Positions 15,870 to 24,499 of a stretch of DNA of 64,000 bases are shown here, one piece after another. Source of the DNA: Microscilla marina ATCC 23134 (GTDB lineage: Bacteria; Bacteroidota; Bacteroidia; Cytophagales; Microscillaceae); the NCBI RefSeq assembly GCF_000169175.1, contig NZ_AAWS01000022.1, positions 1-64,000 on the forward strand, in the 5' to 3' direction. A program made the position numbers and the translations under genes. The notes beneath the pieces are model-generated. The model searched no databases, had not been told where the DNA came from, and saw only the letters and a list, made by a program, of their open reading frames with translations. The number at the start of each line of letters is the position of its first letter. Position 1 is the stretch's first letter.

Positions 15870-17972
15870 TTATTCTTTCAAAATCAAAAATTCTACCCGC
15901 CGATTAAGCGCCCGCCCTGCGACAGTCGTATTGTTTGCCACCGGACGACCCTGCCCATAACCTTTGGCTCGCAAACGTTGTTTAGCTATGCCTTGGGTGG
16001 TTAAATACCTGAGCACTGAATTGGCGCGTGCTTGCGACAAAGTCAGGTTTTTATCAGCACTACCATGCGCATCTGTATGCCCTGAAATCTCAATATTCAT
16101 TTGAGGATGTTTTTGCAAAATCTTAATCAAGCGGTTGAGTTCAGGGTAAGACGAAGGCTTGAGCGTGTCTTGGTTATAGTCAAAAAACAAGTTGTTGAGT
16201 CTGATACTTTGCCCTTGGTTGAGGGGTACCAGGTACAAGTCGTGTTTTACCTCACGGTAGTGGTTGGCCTGGAGCAAATCCAGGTTTTTACTCACGGGAT
16301 AATACCCCTCTTTTTCGGCATTAAAGCCGTACACCTTTTCATAAGGCAGCACAATGGTATAAGTACCATCTCCAGGGCTTGACCGTGCCACTCCCACTTG
16401 TTGGCGGGTCTTGAGATCTTCATAAGTAATGGTAGCGCCTATGGGTTGTTGGGTGAGTTTGTTTAATACCTTGCCGTGTACCAACACTACTGGCTTAGGT
16501 TTGGCAGCATCGGGTAGCTTGACCCTAAATATATCACTTTTACCTAAAGACTCTTCGTAAGAAACAAAGTAAGCGTGTTCACCCGAAGCCGGAATGGTGT
16601 AGTAAGCATCCCAATCGGGTGTGTTGATGCCTTTGCCCAGGTTTTGTGGGGTACTCCAATTGGTCCAGGTATTGTCCAAACGACGTGTCACAAAAATATC
16701 ATTATCGCCATAGCCTGGCTCGCCTCGCGTAGAGTAATACAGGGTTACATTATCGGCTGCCAGAAAAGGAGTGATATCGTCGGCAAAAGTGTTTACCTGC
16801 ATACCCAGGTTGAGCGGTTCGCTCCATACATTGTTGGCTTGCATAAACGACACATACAAATCGCGTTGTCCGTGCGTATCTTTTCGCTCTACGCTCAATA
16901 TCAGCGTTTTACCATCTGCCGAAAGGCACTCAGACACAAACTTAGCCCGGTTGTAGTAATTTTTCACCTGTACAGGTACTGGGGTTGTCCAGCCATTTTG
17001 GGTACGGTTGGTCAGGTATAGTCCTCGCCTTACCTTGGGGCTTTTGCTGTTGCCATAAGTGCCATTTAATAACAAAGTATTGCCATCTGGCATGACCGAT
17101 ACTACCTGATTGTGCCCCTCGTTACTCAATGGCTTTCCCATATTTTTTGCCGGGCTCCAGGTGTTGTCAGGCAGGCGTTGCGACATCCATATATCATTGT
17201 TTTGGTGGGCTACTATATTTTGTGGGTGCTTGTCGCGTACCAGGTACAGGGTTTTGCCGTCGGGCGAAATTACGGGGGCTACCTCAGCGTGGGGTGAGTT
17301 GATATGGTTGCCCAGGTTTTCTTTAGCGCTGAAGTCTTGCGCCTGGGGTATCAGGTTTATCTTTACAGGGGGGTGTTTTACCAATAGGTAGTCTATCTCT
17401 ATAAAGGTGTTGTAGTTGATATCAAAACCTATTTTGTTGCCAAACAAGGGAGGGTAGGGGGTTTGGTGTACCTTGTGCCCATTGATGTAATAGTTGAGGA
17501 CAAAACGTTTTTTTTCTACGGCAAGCACATTAGGTTTGCCCGTGCCGTTGATGTATTTAGAGTAGGTCCAGGCTTTGATGTGGTAATATTTTCTTTTTTT
17601 GAACATAGAAATACGAAAGTAACCATCATTGGTAATAATGAAGCTATACATATTGCCTACATCTTTCATCCCCCATAATAACCCTGAGCCATGTTTGCGG
17701 GTACCTCTTACTTGAGTAAGCTTGGTTTCGATATAAAAATTATGCCTGGGGTTAATATAAATGTCGTGGTGAAACACCCGTCCACTTTTTCGGTTTTTAT
17801 GCTGAATGCGGTATACACCATCTACCACAGTAGTTGTTACGCCTTCTTGGTTTTGGATCAACCACTGGCGGTCATTGTTTTCAAAGTCTTCTCTAAAAAG
17901 CACGTGATCTTGTGCCGTGAGCAAGGCAGTGCTGAGCAGGCAGCAGTTCATTATTAAGTATAGTATTTTCAT
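15870..17972 (-). CDS. OmpA-family envelope protein with PD40 repeats
   Basis: A 700-residue periplasmic or outer-membrane-associated protein with a signal peptide at residues 1-20. Domain order: a concanavalin/laminin-G-like region at about 22-215, PD40/WD40-like beta-propeller blades at about 235-485 (SPDGKTLYLV, MPDGNTLLLN, SADGKTLILS, YYSTRGEPGYGDNDIFV, DIFRVKL), a carboxypeptidase-regulatory-like domain at about 495-575, and an OmpA peptidoglycan-binding domain at about 590-700 (SGHTDAHGS, LSQARANSVLRYL, GRALNRRVEF). The architecture resembles the T9SS component PorE but has a lectin-like domain instead of TPRs at the front. It probably anchors an outer-membrane complex to peptidoglycan. 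No partner genes are adjacent. Confidence 0.88.
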   Translation of the reverse strand: MKILYLIMNCCLLSTALLTAQDHVLFREDFENNDRQWLIQNQEGVTTTVVDGVYRIQHKNRKSGRVFHHDIYINPRHNFYIETKLTQVRGTRKHGSGLLWGMKDVGNMYSFIITNDGYFRISMFKKRKYYHIKAWTYSKYINGTGKPNVLAVEKKRFVLNYYINGHKVHQTPYPPLFGNKIGFDINYNTFIEIDYLLVKHPPVKINLIPQAQDFSAKENLGNHINSPHAEVAPVISPDGKTLYLVRDKHPQNIVAHQNNDIWMSQRLPDNTWSPAKNMGKPLSNEGHNQVVSVMPDGNTLLLNGTYGNSKSPKVRRGLYLTNRTQNGWTTPVPVQVKNYYNRAKFVSECLSADGKTLILSVERKDTHGQRDLYVSFMQANNVWSEPLNLGMQVNTFADDITPFLAADNVTLYYSTRGEPGYGDNDIFVTRRLDNTWTNWSTPQNLGKGINTPDWDAYYTIPASGEHAYFVSYEESLGKSDIFRVKLPDAAKPKPVVLVHGKVLNKLTQQPIGATITYEDLKTRQQVGVARSSPGDGTYTIVLPYEKVYGFNAEKEGYYPVSKNLDLLQANHYREVKHDLYLVPLNQGQSIRLNNLFFDYNQDTLKPSSYPELNRLIKILQKHPQMNIEISGHTDAHGSADKNLTLSQARANSVLRYLTTQGIAKQRLRAKGYGQGRPVANNTTVAGRALNRRVEFLILKE

Positions 17973-18486
17973 AGATACGAAATGGATTTATGCTGAACTT
18001 TCAATACGTTTGCCAGGCAATCATACGTTGGCAAACCCACTTTATAACAAGCACTTGGTTTGTTTAATCAGTGGTATTATCATTGGCAGTTTTTTAAGAC
18101 AACAAAGTTATCATTTCCCGCTTCACTCATCGTAGTTTTTGCTCAACCTTGCCGTGCATGCTTGTAATAATTAATCAAAAACTGCTAAAAAAACTTTTTT
18201 TTTCATCATAAATCAAAGATTTATACAATATTTGTAGCGGAGCAATTCAAGCTTTGGTATTTACCTTACATGGTCAAAGTTTTTTTGTTATTTGTCTGAT
18301 GCTCAATACTATGAGCATTGATTGAGGTAAGGCAACAAAGTAGTAAAGTACAGTGGTGTGGCTTGTTTTTAGAGAGTATACAATAAATCATACACCTATT
18401 GAGATGCAAGCAAAAACCACCATTTTGCTACCAATCCCTACTGCTCTGCACACTTAATTATTTAGCTGAACTTATCAAAAATAACT
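17973..18486. other. Gene-free stretch between divergent genes
   Basis: AT-rich promoter region of 514 bases serving the OmpA gene (minus) and the AhpD-like gene (plus). No ORF, RNA fold or repeat that I can support. Confidence 0.5.
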
Positions 18487-19089
18487 ATGAGTTGGATCAA
18501 GTTAATCTCTTACGAAGAAGCCGTTGGCAAACTAAAATCTTTGTATGACCGGGTAAAAGGCCCCCAGGGTAATATAGACAATATTTTGCAAGTACACGGC
18601 TTACGCCCTCATTCACTAGAGGGGCACATGGCTTTATATAAAAACGTATTGCACCACCGTGACAATACGATTCCTAAATGGTTTTTAGAAAACCTGGGAG
18701 TATTGGTAAGCCACCTCAACCGTTGCGACTACTGTGTACAGCATCATTTTGCAGGTATGAAGCGACTACTCAACAATGACGAACGTGCCCAGCAAATATG
18801 GGATGCCATTATGGAAAATAGCTTTGACAAAGTGTATGACACCAAAGAGCTGGCTGCCATAGAGTATGCTCGTGAGCTTACCCAATACCCAGAAGAAATA
18901 AAATCAGAAACAATTGATACCTTGCGGGAAGCTGGTTGGGACGATGGCGAAATTTTGGAAATTAACCAGGTGGTAAGCTATTTTGCTTATGCCAACCGTA
19001 CCGTACAAGGCTTAGGAGTAACTACTAAAGGTGATGTTTTGGGGCTTTCGCCTAATAGTACCGAAAACAACAACTGGAGCCATCACTAA
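18487..19089 (+). CDS. AhpD-like peroxidase-related protein (CMD family)
   Basis: A 200-residue helical protein of the carboxymuconolactone decarboxylase/AhpD superfamily, nearest to the peroxidase-related enzymes. The redox centre is the CxxC in NRCDYCVQHH, with the downstream His typical of AhpD. It likely reduces peroxides or thiols in the cytoplasm using a thioredoxin-like cycle. A second helical region (EILEINQVVSYFAYANR) matches the family C-terminal helix. It is monocistronic, with a terminator just after it. Confidence 0.88.
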   Translation: MSWIKLISYEEAVGKLKSLYDRVKGPQGNIDNILQVHGLRPHSLEGHMALYKNVLHHRDNTIPKWFLENLGVLVSHLNRCDYCVQHHFAGMKRLLNNDERAQQIWDAIMENSFDKVYDTKELAAIEYARELTQYPEEIKSETIDTLREAGWDDGEILEINQVVSYFAYANRTVQGLGVTTKGDVLGLSPNSTENNNWSHH

Positions 19090-19120
19090 CAAAATAAGTC
19101 CTTGTCTAAAAACATAAAAA

Positions 19121-19172
19121 AAGTTAGAAGCAGAAAGTGTCTTCTTTCTTACTTCTAACTTTTATTTTTTAG
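19121..19172. terminator. Bidirectional terminator
   Basis: A 10-bp stem AAGTTAGAAG/CTTCTAACTT (19121-19130 and 19152-19161), with an A-run before and TTATTTTTT after. It serves the convergent genes at 18487 and 19340. Confidence 0.8.
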
Positions 19173-19187
19173 GTGACGCTTCTGATA

Positions 19188-19340
19188 TTATTCTGCTTTT
19201 TTATTGGGCAAAATACTTTTCAGGTTCTTAATTTTTTCCTGAGATGTTTTCAGCCCTTTTTGCGACGACATCACAAGTTTAGGAATTGCCATCAATATGG
19301 CTAATACAACAAATACTATTGCTATCAAGTTGGTAATCAT
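19188..19340 (-). CDS. Small single-helix membrane protein, 50 residues
   Basis: A short frame with start ATG at 19340 and stop TAA at 19188. The sequence starts MITNLIAIVFVVLAILMAIP, a clear transmembrane helix, followed by a charged tail (SSQKGLKTSQEKIKNLKS) that may form an amphipathic helix. It ends next to a bidirectional terminator, which supports it as a real gene. Function unknown; single-helix proteins of this type often regulate a larger membrane protein. Confidence 0.6.
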   Translation of the reverse strand: MITNLIAIVFVVLAILMAIPKLVMSSQKGLKTSQEKIKNLKSILPNKKAE

Positions 19341-19710
19341 AGAGGTTTTAATTTGGTCTTTTTTGTTAATTTTTATCTTTTAATTATTATACGAATTATC
19401 TAAAATAAAAAACAGCGAGTTTGTCTTCAAAACTTACATAAGTGTCTTTAACTCCTAGGTTTTAGTATACCGTCCATGTATTAAAAAAACTGTTTTGGTA
19501 AATCCCCTTTCCTTATTAATTATGATCCTCCCCTCCAGGTAAAAAGTAGTGATTTTTGCCAAAAAGCCGCCAATTAAGTAAAAATAAACCCTTATCGAAC
19601 TTTTTGTGGTGTTCATCGAATCTGGTTTGATTTATGTAATATCCAGCCTAAATTTACACTGTATTTTATGAATCCAATGCTTGCTCCTACTATTATAACA
19701 TTAGGCAAAG
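19341..19710. other. Gene-free stretch between divergent genes
   Basis: 370 bases, AT-rich, with no ORF, hairpin or repeat that I can support. It presumably carries promoters for both flanking genes. Confidence 0.5.
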
Positions 19711-20100
19711 ATGAAAAGTTTAATTATTCCAGAAGGCAATTATACCCCTTATATCTGCTTTGATACAGACACAAATGTATTTGAGGTGGCGGGAGAATCG
19801 TACAGTGAGTACACCCTCGAGTTTTTTGAGCCAGTCCTCAGTTGGTTGTCAGGCTACTTAGCACAAAATAGTCAATCACTAACCTTTAACTTTCGGATGA
19901 ACTACTTTAATACCAGTACCTCCCGAAGGTTTTTTGAGATTTTAAAAATGTTGGAAGATTTTTACCACCAACAAAACAATGAGGTAGTCATCCACTGGTA
20001 CGCCAAGTCAAACGACCTGGATATGATTGAAGCAGGCGAAGACTACAAAGATGACTTTGCTACACTTCCGTTTCATATTTCAGTACAAAAAATAGATTAA
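19711..20100 (+). CDS. SiaC family regulatory phosphoprotein (DUF1987)
   Basis: A 129-residue protein of the DUF1987/SiaC family. Typical segments are IPEGNYTPYICFDTDTNVFEVAGESY, an FRMNYFNTSTSRRFFEIL stretch with the conserved Asn-Thr-Ser where SiaC is phosphorylated (the Thr/Ser after YFNTS), and VVIHWYAKSNDLDM. In Pseudomonas SiaC is switched by the kinase SiaB and the PP2C phosphatase SiaA and controls diguanylate cyclase activity. Here no SiaA/B pair is adjacent; the only PP2C-type phosphatase in the window is the C-terminus of the protein at 38402. Confidence 0.88.
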   Translation: MKSLIIPEGNYTPYICFDTDTNVFEVAGESYSEYTLEFFEPVLSWLSGYLAQNSQSLTFNFRMNYFNTSTSRRFFEILKMLEDFYHQQNNEVVIHWYAKSNDLDMIEAGEDYKDDFATLPFHISVQKID

Positions 20101-20420
20101 TCATTGCTCATTACCCAATGCTGTTTCCCTCATACTATGACCACTATGGTGGAAGCAGCATCTATCTATAGCTCATAACTTTTACCCCACAGGCAAGCTT
20201 CCTTTGTGTTATCACTTTAATTTTACCTAGTAAACTTCATTTAAGAAACGAAGGCTTCAAAGCACTTCAACCATCACTGCCCCAAGCCATTTCCCGGCCT
20301 TTTATCGTCAGTCAAAATAATCAGTTACAGTCAAAAAGCAGGTTAACAATCAATCAAGTCAAACTTTTTAGTGCTTAAAACTTGCTTTTGCTTCAAAAAA
20401 AGTCGTTCCTTTGCACCAGT
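20101..20420. other. Gene-free stretch before the riboswitch
   Basis: No coding frame. A possible promoter lies at its end: TTTG at 20387-20390 and TTCCTTTG at 20406-20413, spaced 15 bases and only partly like the Bacteroidota consensus. Confidence 0.4.
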
Positions 20421-20587
20421 TTTGGTAACACTCCTCTTTTTCAGAGGCGTGTTTTAATAGGGAATCTCGTGTGATTCGAGAGCTGTCCCCGCAACTGTAA
20501 GCCACCAAACAAATTCATCACCCCTGCCACTGTTGTTAACTCCAACGGGAAGGCGTTGAATTTTGGGCAAGCCAGGAGACCTGCCAA
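20421..20587 (+). promoter_or_regulatory. Cobalamin (adenosylcobalamin) riboswitch
   Basis: All core parts of the B12 riboswitch are readable: GGTAACAC-GTGTTTTAATAGGGAA at the 5' end, the GCTGTCCCCGCAACTGTAAG core, and the B12 box GCCAGGAGACCTGCC at 20571-20585. Cobalamin binding is expected to repress the TonB receptor gene that starts at 20686 and the btuG-like gene after it. It overlaps a GTG/ATG-like frame start at 20563 that I reject as the receptor start. Confidence 0.97.
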
Positions 20588-20685
20588 AAAAAGCCTGCAA
20601 TCAATATTTAGAAAGGCGCACTAGCATCATTGTTTCGGGCGAAAACAGTGATTGTTCAATAAAATTCATTTTACTCTTTATTTTC

Positions 20686-22596
20686 ATGTACAGACAGGTG
20701 TCGAAGTTCAAGTGGGTATGGTGTTGCCTGTTGACCTTGGTAGCGTTTCGGGCTCAAGCCCAAAGTGATACAATCATTGGTGGCGATGTGCTCAAAGAAG
20801 TGCGCATTTATGGTATTCCCATAGAAAAATACGCCACTGGTAGCAAAGTTCACCGCTTAGACAGTGCTTTGCTGGCTACAGTCAATCATACTACTCTGGC
20901 AAACATATTACAACAACAGTCGCCAGTATATATCAAGTCTTATGGTAACGAAATGCTCTCTACTGCCTCGTTTAGAGGTACAGGTGCCGGGCATACGGCG
21001 GTATTGTGGAACGGACTCAATATTAACACGCTTAGCAACGGACAAACTGATTTTAGCCTGGTGCCCATGTTTGTTATCGACCAGGTGAGTATTCAACCAG
21101 GGTCGGCAAGCGCCATGTATGGCAGCGATGCTATAGGGGGCAGTATTCACTTACAAAACGACCCTACCTGGCGCAAAGGTTGGCAAGCCGAAGTTCAACA
21201 AAACATAGGTAGCTTTGGGCAGTACTTTAGTGCAGCCAAAGCCAGCGTTGGAACGGGCAAGTTTGAATCGGTAAGTCAGGTATACCGTTACTCTGCCAAC
21301 AATGACTTTAGGGTGCGTATCTCACCTACCGAAAATAGTACTCAGCAAAATGCCAGTGTATACAACTATGGTTTTCAGCAAGCCTTGAGTTACCGCATTG
21401 CCTCTAACCAATATGTGTCGGTGCAGGGCTGGTATAGTTTCTCAGATAAACAAACCCAGGCAACCCGTGGCGATAATTTTAGCAATGATTTGATCAAGCA
21501 AACCAACACTCGTATAGTGGCCGATTATGTGCTCAATGATAAGGTGGGCTTTTTGAATGTAAAGTTGGGCTATATAGACGACTACTTGTTGTATAACGAA
21601 AACTCTACCACTGCCACCAGGCGTGGAATAGCCACTATCAGATATGAGAAACAACTCAATACAAAGTTAAGTCTCCAGGTGGGGTCGCAGTGGACCCACA
21701 TCAAAACCAATGTAGATGCTTATGGGCGAGACATTGCCGAAGACCGCACCGCCATTTATGGTTCGTTGCGTTGGCAGGTATTACCGCGTTGGCAGTTGAG
21801 CGCCAATGTACGCCAGGCACACGTGACTAGTTTTGTGGCTCCTTTTGCCCCTTCGCTGGGGTCGGAGTTGGCTTTGTATAAAACAAACAACAAAAGCCTG
21901 ATTTTCAAACTTTTGGCTTCGAGAAACTATCGAGTACCTACGCTCAATGACCGTTTTTGGCAGGGAGCAGGTGGGGTAGGCAACCCAACGCTCAGACCCG
22001 AAACCGGGTGGAGCGGCGAAACCGGGCTGGCCTATAGCCAACAAAACAAGCACTTTAGTTGGCAGGCAGAACTTACTTATTACCAAATGCAGGTAACCGA
22101 TTGGATACTTTGGAAACCGGTAGGCAGTGTATGGTCGCCCGAAAATGTGTCGCAAGTAGATGGCACAGGGGTAGAGGGGAGCTTAAGGCTCAAGTGGCAA
22201 CAAACCAGTGGCTATGTAATGCTGGGAGGAAACTACGCCTATACTCAATCTATCATTGCCAAAGCTGATAATGCAGACTTTATTGGCAAACAACTGTTGT
22301 ACACACCGTTGCATAGTTCCAATGTTTATGCGCATTGGCAATACCGGGGTTGGTTTATTCAAACAGATTTGAACCATACAGGGTTGCGCTACTTAGAAAA
22401 CAGCAATAGTTCTTTTATCGAGGGGTTTACTTTGTTTAATGCAAGTTTGGGCAAAAACTTTCGCCTGGGCAAGCATTGGTGGAGCTTGTCGGCAAGGGTA
22501 AATAATATGTTCAACGAAGACTACGAGAGCGTAAACAACCGGGCAATGCCAGGGCGCAATTATCAGTTGAGCTTGCGCTATAAGATAGGGAGTTAG
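20686..22596 (+). CDS. btuB: TonB-dependent vitamin B12 receptor (BtuB-like)
   Basis: A 636-residue outer-membrane beta-barrel receptor that imports cobalamin with TonB energy. The signal peptide runs to FRAQAQ. The plug domain starts near LKEVRIYG and holds SFRGTGAGHTAVLWNGLNIN, QVSIQPGSASAMYGSDAIGG and a series of barrel strands. The C-terminus is a TonB-barrel ending (RNYQLSLRYKIGS). I chose the ATG at 20686 because it begins the signal peptide; the frame upstream lies in the riboswitch. Function comes from the riboswitch just before it and the BtuG-like lipoprotein after it. A small repetitive element lies between the two genes. Confidence 0.9.
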   Translation: MYRQVSKFKWVWCCLLTLVAFRAQAQSDTIIGGDVLKEVRIYGIPIEKYATGSKVHRLDSALLATVNHTTLANILQQQSPVYIKSYGNEMLSTASFRGTGAGHTAVLWNGLNINTLSNGQTDFSLVPMFVIDQVSIQPGSASAMYGSDAIGGSIHLQNDPTWRKGWQAEVQQNIGSFGQYFSAAKASVGTGKFESVSQVYRYSANNDFRVRISPTENSTQQNASVYNYGFQQALSYRIASNQYVSVQGWYSFSDKQTQATRGDNFSNDLIKQTNTRIVADYVLNDKVGFLNVKLGYIDDYLLYNENSTTATRRGIATIRYEKQLNTKLSLQVGSQWTHIKTNVDAYGRDIAEDRTAIYGSLRWQVLPRWQLSANVRQAHVTSFVAPFAPSLGSELALYKTNNKSLIFKLLASRNYRVPTLNDRFWQGAGGVGNPTLRPETGWSGETGLAYSQQNKHFSWQAELTYYQMQVTDWILWKPVGSVWSPENVSQVDGTGVEGSLRLKWQQTSGYVMLGGNYAYTQSIIAKADNADFIGKQLLYTPLHSSNVYAHWQYRGWFIQTDLNHTGLRYLENSNSSFIEGFTLFNASLGKNFRLGKHWWSLSARVNNMFNEDYESVNNRAMPGRNYQLSLRYKIGS

Positions 22597-22656
22597 GTTC
22601 TGGGCAAGGGCAATAAGTCTTTGATACAAGACCAGTAAAAAAGCTAAACATTCATT

Positions 22657-22843
22657 ACCAAGAAATACTCTACCCTACTATTTTTTCGCCTCGTCGTAGC
22701 ACCTGTAAATAGTGTTTTTCAGAGTTCCGATCAGCTCGTGGAGACACGAGCTGAGGCGATGACGGTACTTTTGAAAAACCGAAGCTACAGTTTTACTGTG
22801 CTGAGCTCAACGAAGTTAAAAGCTGGGTAGAGTAACCAAGAAA
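22657..22843. mobile_element. MITE-like element with TACTCTA ends and 9-bp duplication
   Basis: Inverted ends TACTCTACCC (22666-22675) and GGGTAGAGTA (22825-22834), flanked by a perfect 9-bp direct repeat ACCAAGAAA (22657-22665 and 22835-22843). Inside is a perfect TCAGCTCGTG-GAGA-CACGAGCTGA hairpin at 22731-22754. No coding. It splits the btuB-btuG operon spacer. The same ends occur at 61129-61265. Confidence 0.75.
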
Positions 22844-22879
22844 CTAAAACTATAATTAATAATAAATAAAAAGGTTAGT

Positions 22880-23926
22880 ATGAAAAAGTCAAATTTTGTT
22901 TTCTACATTTTGCTGGCTGTCAGCCTAGTTTTTACAGCTTGTAAAAAACAGGAAACTCCGGTTCCTTTGGGTAAGTATGAGGGAGGAGTATTGGTTGTAA
23001 ACGAAGGAAGTTTTGGCGATGCAGATGGTTCTATAAGTTTTTTGTCGGCAGACGACAAAATCACCAATAACATTTTCAAGGCTGAAAATGAACAAATTGT
23101 AGGTGGTATTATCCAAGCTTTGCGTGTGCACGATAGCTACGCGGTAATAGTAACAAATAGCGCTGACAAGGTGATTGTAGCCAATGCCAAAGATTTTAAA
23201 AAACAACATACCATTACCGATGCTGCGATGGTAAACCCCGTTGATTTTGCGGGAGTGGGCAACAAAGGGTATGTGTCGCAATGGGGCAAGACCGACTTTG
23301 TGACTTATCCAGACGCTGCTTTGAAAGTAATTGATTTGGCCGCTGGTACCATTACCAAAACCATTGCTTTAGAGGCCAAGCCTCAAGGGGTACTTGCTTA
23401 TAATGGCAAAGTGTACGTAGCGTTGGAAGGAAGCGATAAAATTGCGGTGGTAAATGCCTCTACCGATGCAGTAGAAACTACCATTGTGGTGGCGAAAGGC
23501 CCTTCGCGTATGGTGCTTGATGCCAACAATAAGATTTGGGCAATATGTACCAGTGGTAATATGGTGAGAATAGACCCCGCAGACAATTCGATAGAAGCTA
23601 CTATTTCGGGAATTAAAGTCGCTGGATTTAACGAAAAAGTGGCTACCAATCCTGCCAAAGATAAAATTTATTATTTGGCGCCAGCCCCCTGGCCTGCTAC
23701 TGATGTAGAAGTGTTTGTGTTAGATATCACAGCGACTGCTGCACCTACTACTTCTTTGATCAAAGGCAACAACTTTTATGGGGTTGGGGTAGCCGCCAAT
23801 GGGAATATTTATATTGGTAATTCGGCAGCTTTTCAAGGGGTTGGAAAAATAGAGCGCTATAAAGCAGATGGTACTAAAATAGACGAAATGGAAGCAGGAC
23901 GTGGCACCAGCAATTTTGTGTTTTAA
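22880..23926 (+). CDS. BtuG-like cobalamin-binding lipoprotein
   Basis: A 348-residue lipoprotein: signal peptide with lipobox VFTAC, Cys21. The body is a beta-propeller with YncE-type blades (GKVYVALEGSDKIAVVNA, NKIWAICTSGNMVRID, GNIYIGNSAAFQGVGKIERY), giving seven predicted blades. In Bacteroides, BtuG is a surface lipoprotein that binds cobalamin very tightly and sits on top of BtuB. The same layout here (riboswitch, btuB, propeller lipoprotein, terminator) supports the assignment. I leave the symbol empty because the sequence relation to BtuG has not been tested. Confidence 0.85.
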   Translation: MKKSNFVFYILLAVSLVFTACKKQETPVPLGKYEGGVLVVNEGSFGDADGSISFLSADDKITNNIFKAENEQIVGGIIQALRVHDSYAVIVTNSADKVIVANAKDFKKQHTITDAAMVNPVDFAGVGNKGYVSQWGKTDFVTYPDAALKVIDLAAGTITKTIALEAKPQGVLAYNGKVYVALEGSDKIAVVNASTDAVETTIVVAKGPSRMVLDANNKIWAICTSGNMVRIDPADNSIEATISGIKVAGFNEKVATNPAKDKIYYLAPAPWPATDVEVFVLDITATAAPTTSLIKGNNFYGVGVAANGNIYIGNSAAFQGVGKIERYKADGTKIDEMEAGRGTSNFVF

Positions 23927-23952
23927 TAGAGTAATCATCAACACTATGCTCA

Positions 23953-23998
23953 AAAACCCGGCAGGATACTTTAAAAATCCTACCGGGTTTTATTTTTT
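23953..23998 (+). terminator. Terminator of the btuB-btuG operon
   Basis: A 15-base stem AAAACCCGGCAGGAT with ATCCTACCGGGTTTT (one mismatch) followed by TATTTTTTTA, 26 bases past the btuG-like stop. Confidence 0.85.
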
Positions 23999-24063
23999 TA
24001 CTATTCCTGATTTCTAATTAAAAAAACTTGTAAATAATTGAAAATGAGGTTATTGTGAATTTT

Positions 24064-24235
24064 AAGTCGTTGCCATTACCCGTACACTATTGTATGTCTA
24101 CATCTCACCAAGCTTGTCCCCTCCTTTAAGCGCAGCTGACCAAGAGAGCAGGTAACGATAGCGAAGAACTTGATCTTGCCAAAAAAGACCACTACAAGTG
24201 AGTTTGTATGGGTTTTTAATCAGACTTGGTATAAT
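24064..24235. repeat. About 180-bp dispersed repeat, copy B
   Basis: A second copy of the element at 5205-5397, same orientation. It lacks about 12 bases of the CTCTTGGTC arm found in copy A, so the internal stem is lost. It ends CAGACTTGGTATAATAA. Confidence 0.8.
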
Positions 24236-24349
24236 AAATTCATCACCCGATGAAAATAAGTAATGCTATAATTGGTTAGCTCCCTATGAACCGAATCTAT
24301 TTCTAAATCCCGATTTACATTTATCGCGGCAGCTTGCTGTGATGAGCTC

Positions 24350-24412
24350 AATGCAGGAAATAGCACCGATATTCATCGGTATCTAAGGACTTGCCCCTGT
24401 CGGGGCTTTTAA
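24350..24412. repeat. Palindromic repeat, copy 2
   Basis: Holds ACCGATATTCATCGGT at 24365-24380, then TATCTAAGGACTTGC and a GCCCCTGTCGGGGC hairpin with TTTT after it. It is the reverse orientation of the copy at 4868-4945. The last hairpin may work as a terminator. Confidence 0.7.
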
Positions 24413-24499
24413 CTGATAAGTTTGTAATTCGTTGAAAATGAGTGTACTATGGGTTTTTTAGTTGTCTATAAGGTTGTACCTAAAACCTTGTCAGGGCTT

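Noticed and set aside
20563-20685. Upstream extension of the BtuB frame
   Set aside because: It lies in the B12 riboswitch and has no signal-peptide logic; the ATG at 20686 starts a clean leader.
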